Assembly: GCF_037975245.1 (NCBI RefSeq)
Contig: NC_092569.1
Location: 28,433,668-28,497,667 of the forward strand
From: Apostichopus japonicus
Lineage: Eukaryota > Echinodermata > Holothuroidea > Aspidochirotida > Stichopodidae
Direction: 5' to 3'
Length of the DNA: 64,000 nt
Shown here: positions 47,597 through 58,144 of the stretch, piece after piece
Position numbering within the stretch: the first letter of the stretch is position 1
How the letters are laid out: each line of letters begins with the position of its first letter
Notes under the pieces: model-generated
What the model saw: only the letters and a program-made list of their open reading frames with translations
What the model was told of the DNA's origin: nothing
Databases searched by the model: none
Translations under genes and position numbers: made by a program

Positions 47597-47710
47597 TTCA
47601 CGACCTGTTCGTCCTATTGGGACTCATCAGGCGAACTTGGTAGGAATCACACCCGTGACCTTTCTGTCACATGACAAGTCTGTGCACCAATCAGCCACAG
47701 TGATAACTAC
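47597..47710 (-). ncRNA. tRNA-like unit plus hammerhead-like core
   Basis: On the minus strand a tRNA-like head comes first (A-box GTGGCTGATTGG near 47690-47701, B-box-like GGTGTGATTCC near 47648). It is followed at once by a 39-nt hammerhead-like motif (47635-47597). This has stem I TTCGC/GTGAA, core CTGATGA, stem II GTCC-CAATA-GGAC, then GAAC and GTC. Core and stem II are nearly identical to the natural hammerhead consensus of animal retroelements. The third A of GAAA is replaced by C and stem III is not formed, so this copy is probably inactive. The order tRNA-like head then ribozyme suggests a SINE-type or retrozyme-type element. Confidence 0.6.
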
Positions 47711-47917
47711 TGATGTGAATGTGTATATTAACGGCGTTCTATGACTGACAGTGGGTGGGGGGGGGGCGTTTTTCCCTCTTTTTTTTTTGGTATCGACTAT
47801 ATGGAATAGAAACATACTCCTGAGAAAATTTAGAGAATCTTGATAGCGCAACAAATATTCCAAATTGATCAGGCATAAAGGATGAATCAACACGAATATA
47901 ATTAATAATAATGATAA

Positions 47918-48026
<109 letters not shown>

Positions 48027-48453
48027 GCTTTTGAAGAGCATTAACCGCTATGAATACATGGACCACCTATACTGAGATGAACTGCTGACTGACGATTGTC
48101 ACGATTGTCACTACAGGGAGAAAGTTAATATACCCCGATATTTCTTCTACTGATGGCGAATAATTACACAGGTTTTAGGGCCAACAAATCACATCATGGG
48201 TGGGTCTTCTTTTGCCTTACAAGATATTAAAAATGACGCTAATATAGTGTATGTATGTTTATTACGAGCGTTTAATGTACATGTTTATGTTAATGTATAT
48301 GTAACTTCACAGACATTATTTCACAGGAAAGATGAAGAGCAACCACTTAACCTCTTTTGCTTTCATTTCATTTGACAAAGCACACAAAATTAATAACATT
48401 TGCCATTACCACAACAAGGGCTATTGAAAATAAAGTACATTTAATTGAAGTGG

Positions 48454-48454
<1 letters not shown>
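48027..48454. other. Spacer between microsatellites, nothing recognised
   Basis: No exon or dispersed repeat was recognised between the (AAT)n and (TA)n tracts. Confidence 0.4.

Positions 48455-48532
<78 letters not shown>
48455..48532. repeat. (TA)n microsatellite
   Basis: About 38 TA units; open frames on both strands across it (YIYIYI) are artefacts. Confidence 0.95.
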
Positions 48533-48539
<7 letters not shown>

Positions 48540-49039
48540 GGAGTTCGAACGAAGGTAACATAATTTTCAGCGGACAAGTCTTAATCACAAATTACTGGAA
48601 TGATCACTCCTATTCTGTTAAATTCATATGGAGATACCTTTCCGATAGAGTGTGGTTTCATCATACACATACCCAGCTTCCCGTCACTTGGTCACAGCAA
48701 CAACCAGAAGTTTAATGATTTACTGACTCTCGATAGATGACACGAACGCTTTTAAATCGCTACCTATCCGAAGAAGGAAGTTGAATGCTTTGTTTCAAAT
48801 GTATTCTAAGCCCTACAGCCTATCGATAACATTGCTTACACGTATGAATTTCTTCTCTAGCAGTTACCGGAATGGAGCAAGCACTTAACATAAATGGCGA
48901 AGCCAATTACTTCAATCTGTGAGGGAGGATGTTCAGCGAGTATACTATATCCTCTCTACGCATCAAATTTATGAATATCTTCTGCTGAAGTGGAAAATTC
49001 CTGTCCATTCCAAATTTCTGTAAATTCATATTACTGTAG
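48533..49039. other. Spacer, nothing recognised
   Basis: No exon or repeat recognised between the (TA)n tract and the 32-bp array. Confidence 0.4.
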
Positions 49040-50350
49040 ACCCTTTATACCATGTGTATATGTTCATTTAGACCCTATTAACCATGTCTATATGTTCCTG
49101 TACACTTTTTTAAACCATGTGCATATGTTACTGTAACCCTGTAACCATATGTATATGTTCATGTAGACCCTATAAACAATATGTTTATGTTCCTGTACAC
49201 CCTTTAAACCATGTGCATATGCAACTGTAGACCCTTTAAACCATGTACATATGCAAATTAAACCATGTGCATATGTTACTGTAACCCTGTAACACATGTA
49301 TATGTTCATGTAGACCCTATAAACCATGTGTATTTGTTCCTGCACACCCATCAAACAATATGTTTATGTTCCTGTACACCCTTTAAACCATGTGCATATG
49401 TAACTGTAGACCCTTTAAACCATGTACATATGCAAATTAAACCATGTGCATATGTTACTGTAACCCTGTAACACATGTATATGTTCATGTAGACCCTATA
49501 AACCATGTGTATTTGTTCCTGCACACCCATCAAACAATATGTTTATGTTCCTGTACACCCTTTAAACCATGTTCATATGTTACTGTAGGCCCTTTTAACC
49601 ATGTGCATATGTAAATTAAACCATGTGCATATGTAACTGTAACCCTGTAACATATGTATATGTTCATGTAGACCCTATAAACCATGTGTATTTGTTCCTG
49701 CACACCCTTTAAACCATGTGTGTATGTTACTGTGCACCCTAAAAACCATGTGCATTAGTTACTGTGCACCTTTTAAACCATGTGCATATGTAACTGTAGA
49801 CCCTTTAAACCATGTGCATTAGTTACTGTGCACCTTTTAAACCATGTGCATATGTAACTGTAGACCCTTTTAACCATGTGCATATGTAAATTAAACCATG
49901 TGCATATGTTACTGTAACCATTTAAACCATGTGTGCATGTTCCTGTACACCATTTAAACCATGTGCATATGTTCATGTATACCCTTTAAACCATGTGCAT
50001 ATGTAACTGTAGACCCTTTAAACCATGTTCATATGTTACTGTAGGCCCTTTTAACCATGTGCATATGTAACTGTAGACCCTTTAAACCATGTGCATATGT
50101 TACTGTAGACCCTTTTAACCATGTCGTCCAGTAACAGAATTGTTGACAATTGACAGTTCATAATCATAGACGTTAAATATGAATCTAAGAGACTGACTTT
50201 GGTCAGCTTGCGGCTTTGATATGCCAATGATGGCTTCTTCGCAAGTTCCTGCTTGCAGGAGGATCTAAAATACATAATATACAACATACATATGTAAATG
50301 TACCTGTACAACCTTTACATGTGTATATGTTCCTGCACAACCTGTACACA
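49040..50350 (+). repeat. Minisatellite, 31-32-bp unit with 179-bp higher order
   Basis: The basic unit is ACCCTTTAAACCATGTGCAT ATGTAACTGTAG with variants (GTGTATTTGTTCCTGCACAC, ACAATATGTTTATGTTCCTG). Between about 49189 and 49558 a block of several variants repeats with a 179-bp period, a higher-order repeat. The array is split at about 50123-50280 by a 5'-truncated SINE, after which diverged units resume. It separates first exons 1a and 1b of the WSC receptor gene. Confidence 0.9.
50123..50280 (+). mobile_element. 5'-truncated SINE, family 1
   Basis: Only the body is present, starting GTCGTCCAGTAACAGAATTG and running through TAAGAGACTGACTTTGGTCA to GCAGGAGGATCTAAAATACA. It matches 31120-31285 closely. 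The tRNA-like promoter head is missing, so this copy cannot be transcribed from its own promoter. It sits inside the minisatellite. Confidence 0.85.
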
Positions 50351-50382
50351 GTAACAGCTTTCGTTACACAGACATTATCTAT

Positions 50383-50580
50383 CGCCTTAGATGTTCACTT
50401 CCACTCACCGTCGCTCTCCAGATTTACTATGCACTAGTCTACTCTAGGATATCCTACTGTGTGGAAACGTATGGTATGACCAATATTTCCGTTCTAAAGC
50501 CTTTACAAGTTCTACAAAATAGAATTCTAAAAACGATCACATTCTGCAGCGCTAATTCAACATTTCAATTATATGCAAGA
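50383..50580 (+). pseudogene. LINE reverse-transcriptase C-terminal relic
   Basis: One open frame reads RCSLPLTVALQIYYALVYSR, ISYCVETYGMTNISVLKPLQ, VLQNRILKTITFCS. The LQIYYALVYSRISYC..G segment followed by ..L..LQ.R..K.I.F matches the region after the RT palm in CR1/Jockey-type LINEs. Upstream RT motifs are absent, so it is a fragment. Confidence 0.75.
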
Positions 50581-50595
50581 CAGAATAATAAATCC

Positions 50596-51523
50596 GAACT
50601 TTCTTTAAAGTGTACCATAAACTATTTCATAATCTACACTGTAACCTGTAACAAAACTTTAAAGGTATTTTTTTTTTCACCTTTTTTTAATAATTTCCTT
50701 AACGCGATTATGCAAATGATGTACTAAAAACAAAAGAGAAAACAAAAGAGATCCTCAATCCAAGTACTCTTTGTTCCCAGTAATGGTCACGTGTGGCAGC
50801 ATCGGCTGAGGTCGTCAGCTGGGACGGGCGCCATGGGCCAATTATGTCACTATGGGCCCTTTTAGGGAGTCTTAATTTTTTCAATAAGTACATCATGAAT
50901 ATGACGAAATACATTAATCTTTATCCGATATTTTCCTCGGGCCACAGGGGTGTCCCTCCGATCTCCTTATCGTCGTGACTAAGTATACTATATCACATTA
51001 CGTTAAATAAACACTATGACCAAAATTCAGCGCTGGTTTGTCTAGTAGATATAGCTCACATCCAAATAGAACTAACATCGCATTCAGCTATAGCAGCCTA
51101 TATTATTAAACATGAGTGAAATTAGTGTCAGTCAAGAAGTGTAATATCGTTAACGTAACTTCCAAGTTTAAATCCATCCAGAAGGGTTCTCTCCTTATAT
51201 ATCATATTTACCAGAGGACTTTACAATACCGAAAAGCAGCACAAGAGACGAGCCTATAATACTATAGAAAGGGAGAGAGGTGAGAGGGGGGGGGGGGGGT
51301 TGAGGGTATGACACTGTAGTATATCCACCTGTGTTTACTACTCTGTTGAGGAGGCGAATGCACTAATGCATTAATGTTTTTTTGTTCCTTTTACAAACTT
51401 TATCGCTAAATTATGATATTCTGTATTAAAATAACAACAGAAAATTGTCAACATGTGCCAGGTGTGAAAGTAGTTTGAAAGAAAGTATCCCAAAATTGTG
51501 ATTTTTTTGTTTACTGTACTCAC
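50596..51523. other. Non-coding, nothing recognised
   Basis: Sequence downstream of the LINE relic, with a G-run at about 51287-51299. No further exon of the receptor gene was recognised. Confidence 0.4.
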
Positions 51524-51587
51524 CAGTAGTTTCCACGTAACACGGAGTATAAATCAACATACTTAGAAGAAAGGTTACTCGAGCCAT
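51524..51587 (-). CDS. WSC/sushi receptor, alternative first exon 1b
   Basis: ATG at 51585-51587 begins MARVTFLLSMLIYTPCYVET then T, with donor CTG|gtgagt in phase 1. The joined codon with exon 2 is GAT (Asp). It is clearly a sister of exon 1a: MxRxTF start, Met-rich hydrophobic core, same phase. Upstream, at about 51720-51790, ATATTGAAGTCTTGCTACAA and CTTTCAGTTTCA also echo the flank of exon 1a. No second WSC or CCP exon lies between the two, so both most likely feed the same downstream exons. It could instead be a leftover of a broken tandem gene. Confidence 0.65.
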
Positions 51588-53953
51588 TGTCGTAAAGGAA
51601 ACTGTTGCACCCCAAGAATTTTCTCGCAGCTGGGTAAAAAGAATATACGAGTCGAACGAAAAACTATAGTGTTGTTATCATGTGTCTCTGTATAGTCTGT
51701 TAACCAGCAACAGTGAATGTATTCGTTGTAGCAAGACTTCAATATAGACCAATAAAGCCATATAACATCCATTAACTTTCAGTTTCAAACTATACAGACA
51801 AGTTTGAAATCCCTCCATTTATTTTTCAAATGAACGTAAAGCCAACACAAAAATATATCCGACAGGAAATTATCGTAAGAGCAACAAAAAAAAAAACTGT
51901 ATGAACAATTTTAGCACGTTGGCTTGATGGAATTATGTCAATGACCTATAGAGGAAGAAAATGATATTTTAATGGAAAACTCATCACAATAGGTTACAAA
52001 TTTTTGATAATTACACCATCTGAAAAAAGGAATAAGTGAATTGTTTTGCGTTGCAGGGGTGGAACTAACCCGGTCGAGAAATTGATCGAGCTTTGTCCGA
52101 GGACCCGGATTAGAACTGAGTCCACCACCCTCAAAATAATAAATTTAATACGCCTGAGCACAATTTTTGTACCAACATTTTAACCACATGTATATTTTAT
52201 TTTAAGAGTGAACTGAAAGGAAACAAAAGTTCTAAAGACATGCTGTTCCTGTTTCTTCTTTAAAGGCATTGAAGACTCGCCCCAAACCGCGTGCCGCCCT
52301 CTGAAAAAAGGTTAACTTTCCGTTGCATGCAAGTGAAGTTATTTTTCTTGTCGCTACAAAATACAGACAGTAATGAAACGTGATACCTAGACCTGAGATG
52401 TCCATCACTGCTATGTAGACTGTGTTGTGGGTATTGACCGTATATCTAATGTATTGACTGTACACTAGTGTCTAATTACCGACGGTAGCAAGCTGTGTGT
52501 GTATTTACTGGGATCGATGGTGGTGTCTAACACTTCTGTTACACCTCATTCGAAACTAGGTCAGATTAACGGCATCAGACGTTTCTTTGTGCGCGAGTCT
52601 TCACTCCCTTTAAACTTATGTTTCCAGCATGTCACAGTACTGGGCACCATGTTATCCCGTTCACACTTTTGTGTTTAAAGAACTAGATTCAATGGGGCAT
52701 ATACCCATGAAGAAAACGTTTTTATAGAGTCCCCGACACTTTTACATTCTATGCCGGGAGTGGAGGGGGTGCAATAACTGTCTTTGCCCGGACCCAGATT
52801 ATGGCCGACAGTCCACCCCTAGAACAGTACATATATACTGTATAGATGTATAGCCCGAGATGAAATGATAATTACTGTTACCCATCTTTTTCCCAAAGGT
52901 AAAACCACAAAAACGAACTCAACTTGCCGTTACATTTTGAATCAATACAAAGCAGATTTTTCTTTCTTCATTTTCTTTTTTTCCCCTAACAGCCTCTGCC
53001 AATACGCAAATCCTCGCCGTTTTATAGTCCCACGTACACACCATTTAGACAGTGTACAACTTGACATGACATGAGCGCGGGTATATCATTACAAGTAACT
53101 CGTTTATTTACTAGTGGAAGGACTTGGCATTGCGCAATACTGCTTAGTTGTATGTAGTTTGGGGAGGTAGGAGAAGGGGTGGGTGGGTGATGGGGAAAAT
53201 AATAGTGGTAATATTTTCTCTTTAGAGGAGTCTGGTGATGCGATATCCACAAAAGGAGAACGGAGATGGGGAGGGCGATTAAAATAACGGATATTCATTG
53301 ATGTTCCATGCATGGCTAAGAAACTTTAGAGTTGTTTCGGAGATTGTCGAAATCATACAAACAAAACGCTGTTCTCTTGACTTGTGGAATACACTGCTTA
53401 AATTCTGGATTAATACTTACCTGAATCAGCTGTTTGTGTTGCATATATTTCATTTTGTCGAATCTAAAATTTGCATACACTCATACAGTATACAGTTAAC
53501 TAAATAATTTGCATTTCAAGCAATATCTGAACAAAAACGTGAGCCCTCCGCCATCATATCAAATTGTTAAAAAAAAAAAAATTCAAGTTTTCCTAGATTT
53601 ATTTGCATATACCTGTAATTAATAATGCTTGATACTAACATGTGGAAATCGATCTATTTACCCGCAGTGAGTAAAATCAGATGCATCGGTGCTCAATAGA
53701 TCATTATTAAGGTTTAGCGAAGAAATTTTCCAAAATTCAACATCTCCGGTAAACAACGGTCAACATTTAACTTGTGATATGTTTAAGTTTAATCCCGAAG
53801 TTATTCTTGTACTTTCAATACTTTCGTTTAATATTAAGCAGTTTAGTTTGATATTGCCAGGGGAGCTGGTGGCACAGCTTGTTCACTTTCAATTTATGGA
53901 AAGGGTCACTTTTTACGTTCGCCAAAAATTTCGGTGGATGCGGTACTTGCCCC
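51588..53953. other. Upstream of the receptor gene, no confident feature
   Basis: The proximal 200 bp probably hold the exon 1b promoter (not delimited). Short open frames of 65-90 codons at 52.2-53.9 kb lack splice sites and family resemblance. No repeats identified. Confidence 0.4.
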
Positions 53954-54475
53954 CAGGGACGTAGCTAAGGCCTGATGATGGGTGGGGGGGGGTGTAGTGG
54001 CTGAAAATCCAATTGGATGGGTTTTGAAGACAGAAAATTCCGACTGCTGCCTTGTATACGCCCCCCCCCCCCCGCGCTACTCGCAACGATACGGTCAGTG
54101 TCAGTCAGACACCCCACCTTTCGCGACTGCACTTTTATTACGAAATTTTTCCGATACATTTTGTACCCTCTGGCACTCACTTCACAAACTTAGTATTCTC
54201 TTCCACAATAATTCTAACCAATATGGAAGGGTAATAACACGAAAAATGATTGTATGTTATTGGCATGCGATGTAAAAACCGATTCATGACTATATAATAT
54301 GCGAAAAACTTTGGTTATATTTTTCGGGCAATTCGTTACAGCCCCCCCCCCCAAATAAAATTGGGCTCCTACGCCTATGAAGGTAGTTCTATGAGTCATT
54401 TGTTTTAGAGTATTCTGAATCGTACGAAGTTTTGTATGGTGGAGTATAAGAATCGCGAGATACAATTTCAACAGC
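53954..54475 (+). mobile_element. CAGGGACGT MITE, copy A (right-truncated)
   Basis: It begins CAGGGACGTAGCTAAGGCCT and shares its interior (TACGGTCAGTGTCAGTCAGA, CGCGACTGCACTTTTATTAC, TTTTGTATGGTGGAGTATAA) with copies at 58010 and 60664. The right terminus ACGTCCCTG is absent. This copy keeps the site GTGTCAGT uninterrupted, which serves as the empty site for the insertion at 58145-59237. Confidence 0.8.
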
Positions 54476-54599
54476 TGCCGTGGCGCATCGGTAGAGCACT
54501 GAACAGGTATGCGTTGCATATTCATTAGATGAGTTGTTAAGCATATAAATTGGACAACATGTAACCTGACAGTTTTACAGCCTACGTAAAAAAAAAATC

Positions 54600-54749
54600 C
54601 AGCCCAAAAAAATTCTTTACTTCTCTATAAAACATATACATATATATGTATAATTGCAATGAGTTGGAAAATAAAGAACAGGGGAAAAAACTTCCAGCCT
54701 CTACCGGGATCCGAACCCGGGCCTCCCGCTCTGTACGCGGGAGGCCCGC

Positions 54750-54812
<63 letters not shown>
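54600..54812 (-). mobile_element. SINE fragment (second family) beside (TA)n
   Basis: On the minus strand GAGCGGGAGGCCCGGGTTCG, GATCCCGGTAGAGGCTGGAA matches the 3' half of the 35.4-kb SINE, with an intact B-box. A (TA)n tract of about 30 units follows at 54752-54812, again next to the head. The 5' leader is missing. A small inverted word CCTCCCGC/GCGGGAGG lies at the junction. Confidence 0.65.
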
Positions 54813-54816
<4 letters not shown>

Positions 54817-54947
54817 TAATCCGAATTTCTAAAACTTCGGCTCAATTCAGCAGAAATCAGTAAGTCGCTTAGACTTGACAACCATGCCGACAATCTTCTC
54901 TATAAAATAGTTTCAATTCCTGCTACTCCTTGTCACTTTCGGTGATC

Positions 54948-54990
54948 ATGCACTGAAGAAGAGCTAGTTTTGCTCGAAAGCTCTACAAAA
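54948..54990 (+). ncRNA. Hammerhead-like core motif
   Basis: The motif reads CTGAAGA, A, GAGC, a TAGTTTT loop, GCTC, GAAA, GCTC. The CUGANGA and GAAA core boxes are intact, stem II is 4 bp, and GAAAGCUC could give a 2-bp stem III with a CUC cleavage triplet. One extra A precedes stem II, and stem I (TGCA against TAC) is poor. It resembles the small hammerheads of Penelope-like elements. Activity is doubtful. Confidence 0.4.
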
Positions 54991-55109
54991 ACCAAACATT
55001 GGCTGTTTTACTTCTAATCACTTACCTAATTTAATTATTGTATCTCACTCGAGATCCAGCCTCTCTCTAAATGCAGCATATATAATTGTTTAACAGTTTT
55101 TCCGTTATT

Positions 55110-55214
<105 letters not shown>

Positions 55215-55257
55215 CATTTCACCCTCAGTCAGGGGCGTCAATCCGATTTGAAACGTG

Positions 55258-55400
55258 TAATCGATTCGAGTATTCAGGCCGTAATTACTATCTTAGCGGA
55301 GCGCCACCGTCAGTTGGCGCGCAGCGTACCGAGAAATTTCAGATTTCAATACCTGCCAGATCGCTGGAGATGGCACTTGCCTTGCTGGATAGCAGCCATC
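55258..55400 (+). mobile_element. GCGGAGCGCCACC repeat, copy 1
   Basis: Contains ACTATCTTAGCGGAGCGCCA, then CAGTTGGCGCGCAGCGTACC, then a TGGCACTTGCC-type end. It is one of five copies in both orientations within about 4 kb. Confidence 0.75.
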
Positions 55401-55788
55401 TAGTTGCGTGATTTCTGGAGAAAATAACAAATTCGTCACTCAGGAAATTTCCAATAAAGTTCATGCAACCTTAATGGATTACTTCTTTTATTAGTGATTA
55501 CAATTGACCAGAACTTTAGAACCCAGTGCAAGTTGACAAATGATGCGGCAAACTGGAACCCCAGCCCTGTTTTGCACTATGTTTCAGAATAGAATACCCT
55601 TCATTTGTTCGAACCCATGACAACTAACAATCTGTGAATAAATTTACTTCGAAATGGGCACTTTATATTGCACCAAGTCGGTCAAGGAATGACCCCAGGG
55701 CCTCAGATATTGGCCTATAGGAACGATGTCCCAAAATGTCCCCGGACATATAGGTGAAGGAAGCTATCCGCCTCGACTGCATGTGAGT

Positions 55789-55925
55789 TTCGAGTTTCGA
55801 GTACTCCGGCCGTAAGTACTATCTAAGCGGAACGCCACTGGTTGGCGCGCAGCGTACAAGAAAATTTTTCTTCTGGCAGACCCCTCAGATTGCAGGAAAC
55901 GGCACTTCCCGTGTATTATGGCAGA
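55789..55925 (+). mobile_element. GCGGAGCGCCACC repeat, copy 2
   Basis: Contains GTACTATCTAAGCGGAACGC, GGTTGGCGCGCAGCGTACAA and a CAGACCCCTCAGAT / GGCACTTCCCGTGT tail shared with copies 3 and 5. It lies right after the 55.67-55.79-kb segment that is duplicated at 57.1 kb. Confidence 0.75.
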
Positions 55926-56475
55926 AAGCAACACCCCTAAAATTGATAAAAATTTCCGGCAATTTTTTATTTTGGGAAATATTCTCGAAGGAAGTGATCG
56001 CCATTTATTCCTAAGTTTACCAATTCCTCGTCTCCCAGAAGCGCCCAACATTCAAGATATCGAAACATTTTCGTGTTGGCTGATCCATGATCACCGCCTA
56101 TCAAGGGCGGCGGAAGCACTTTTAATCTGAGGGGGCACCGACATCAAAGGGCACTTTGCAGCAATTCGATTGGACTGATGCAGCCTTATATTTAGTACCC
56201 TTTACAACTCTTATTGCATTATCTTATTTGTGTACACACATCACTCCATCAACCCTCCCCCCCCCCCTCTCAAGGAAAATATGCATACTAGCACTGCAAT
56301 ATCCAATGTGAAAATTGGGAAACAAGGAACAAGTTTTCTTTTGAGACAAAATGAGGCGAAATCATGCTAATTGATAAGGTAGGAATCTTCCGAATTAGAG
56401 TTTATTTCTTGCTAATATCTTAACAAATTTGTTTCATTCGAAATAGCTTTGAGTTTGACCCACAGAAATTCACTA

Positions 56476-57104
56476 AGAGTCAGAGGCGTAGCCAGGAGTT
56501 GCAAAGTTGTATGCACGACTATCTGAGCGGAGCGCCACCATCGGTTGGCGCAGAGCGTAGTAGAAAAGTTTTGGTTTCACAAACCCCTCAGATGGCCGGA
56601 AAAAAGCCCTTCCCGAGTGTTCATTCTGGTTCCCTGGCCTCTTGCTAACTTCAATTTTTATGTAGAAAATGGGCACATATTTAACCTGGGGAAAAGTGGG
56701 GGCACGTGCCCCCCGGTTCCGCCGCCCTTGCCGCCCATGCCCGTGAGAAGTGGTGACTGGGTGAAGAAAAAGCCATGCCGTTTGAAAACATGGGCAGAAA
56801 AAGTGAAAGTAGCGAAACCTAAGGTAAAACGCGCCATAACGAAGTGATTATTTTCCAGGTTAATTGAGACTGTATCAAACGCGAGCATAGGACAAACATA
56901 TTCAAAGGTAATGGCATTACTACTCCCGATATGTGGTCTTTGAGGTATGTGGAAAATCCGCAACGACCATCAAAGAGCAATTGAATATTTAGTCTACTTT
57001 TCGATTTCGAAAACACTTTTTTTTAAATTATGACAAAATTTTATGACACCTTTGATTTGGGGGGGGGGCCTGTACCCCCGGGCCCCAATGGGCACGACGC
57101 CACT
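56476..57104 (+). mobile_element. MITE-like element carrying repeat copy 3
   Basis: The left end CAGAGGCGTAGCCAGG and right end GGGCACGACGCCACTG form imperfect inverted termini (CAGWGGCGTMG). Inside, 56515-56640 is copy 3 of the GCGGAGCGCCACC repeat (CTATCTGAGCGGAGCGCCAC). No transposase frame. No target duplication was recognised. The right flank (ACCCCAGGGCCTCAGAT) matches 55691-55709. Confidence 0.6.
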
Positions 57105-57134
57105 GACCCCAGGGCCTCAGATATAGGCCCATTG

Positions 57135-57501
57135 CAGGGGTGGGCAACCTTTTGAATGAATGGGCCAGATTTTAGGAGTGAAAGATTGACAGGGCCGCAC
57201 CTAACCAACGGCCTGCTGCTGATTTCAAACCTTTGATTCCGAGGACGTTCAAGCAATAGGTGTGTGTACTTAATCTGTATTCACAAAACCATAATGTCAA
57301 TACAGTCCTGTTGATAATTAATGGTGATAATAGACCAACCTGACAGCATCATAAGTGCAGATAAATTCTAAGCAGCTAGCTCGTTTTTGGTGATGATGCA
57401 AAATAGATTGATTTTTTTTTTCTTTTTCTTGAGACATCTCACGGGCCGCAAAAAAAAAATCACTGGCGGGCCGCATGTGGCCCGCAGGTTGCCAACCCCT
57501 G
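57135..57501 (+). mobile_element. hAT-like MITE with visible empty site
   Basis: The ends CAGGGGTGGGCAACCTTTT and GGTTGCCAACCCCTG are typical hAT MITE termini, and the interior has GGGCCGCA words. Flanking 8-mers are GCCCATTG and GTCTATAG. The unoccupied sibling sequence at 55713-55720 reads GCCTATAG in the same context, which fits an 8-bp duplication later mutated on both sides. Confidence 0.85.
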
Positions 57502-58009
57502 GTCTATAGGAACGATGTCCGAAAATTTCCCCGGACATATAGGCGAAGGAAGCTATCCCCGCGACTGCATGTGAGTTTCTCGACTTTCTGTCCTGGGAGT
57601 CATACCACAAAATGGTGCATTTCCTCATACGCCATTACTAATAATTTAAATAACTAACTAATAAGGCACAGCCCGTATCCGAGTTCGTATAGCGAGCTTA
57701 GCGCAAATTTGGCGCCAGCATGTTAAACCAGGTTGCTAGGTCTACGAGAATACATTTACATGAAATTTGAAAACAAGGATAGCAAGACAAACAACTTTTA
57801 TTATGTTTTCAGGACCTCACACATGCGCATGTATCGTCAGACTTAGAATAGGTCCCATGTGAGTGGTGGCTAAAGTGATGAAGGCATGAAAATAAATCAG
57901 TGGTTGTTCGTTGGAGTCCTCAAGTAAGTTACCTCGGTTGCTAGGTGGATTTGCATCTGGTTATCGGGTGAATTCTGGTCGGAGCGTACTATGTATACCA
58001 CCATGTACC

Positions 58010-58144
58010 CAGGGACGTAGCTAAGGCCTGATGATTGGGGGGGGGTGTAGTGGCTGAAAATCGGTTTTGAAGCCAGAAAATTCCATCTGCTGCTTTGTAC
58101 CCCCCACCCTCCCGCTACTCGTCAACGATACGGTCAGTGTCAGT
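58010..58144 (+). mobile_element. CAGGGACGT MITE, copy B, left part
   Basis: Begins CAGGGACGTAGCTAAGGCCT and matches copies A and C up to the GTGTCAGT site, where a second element (58145-59237) has inserted. The 5' flank (57815-58009) also matches the flank of copy C (60465-60663), so the two loci share a duplication wider than the MITE. Confidence 0.8.

Noticed and set aside
48357-48577. YIYIYI open frames here and at about 54.6-54.9 and 55.0-55.4 kb
   Set aside because: Products of (TA)n tracts on either strand.
49088-50311. Minus-strand frames rich in NICTWF and YAHGL
   Set aside because: Translations of the 31-32-bp minisatellite.
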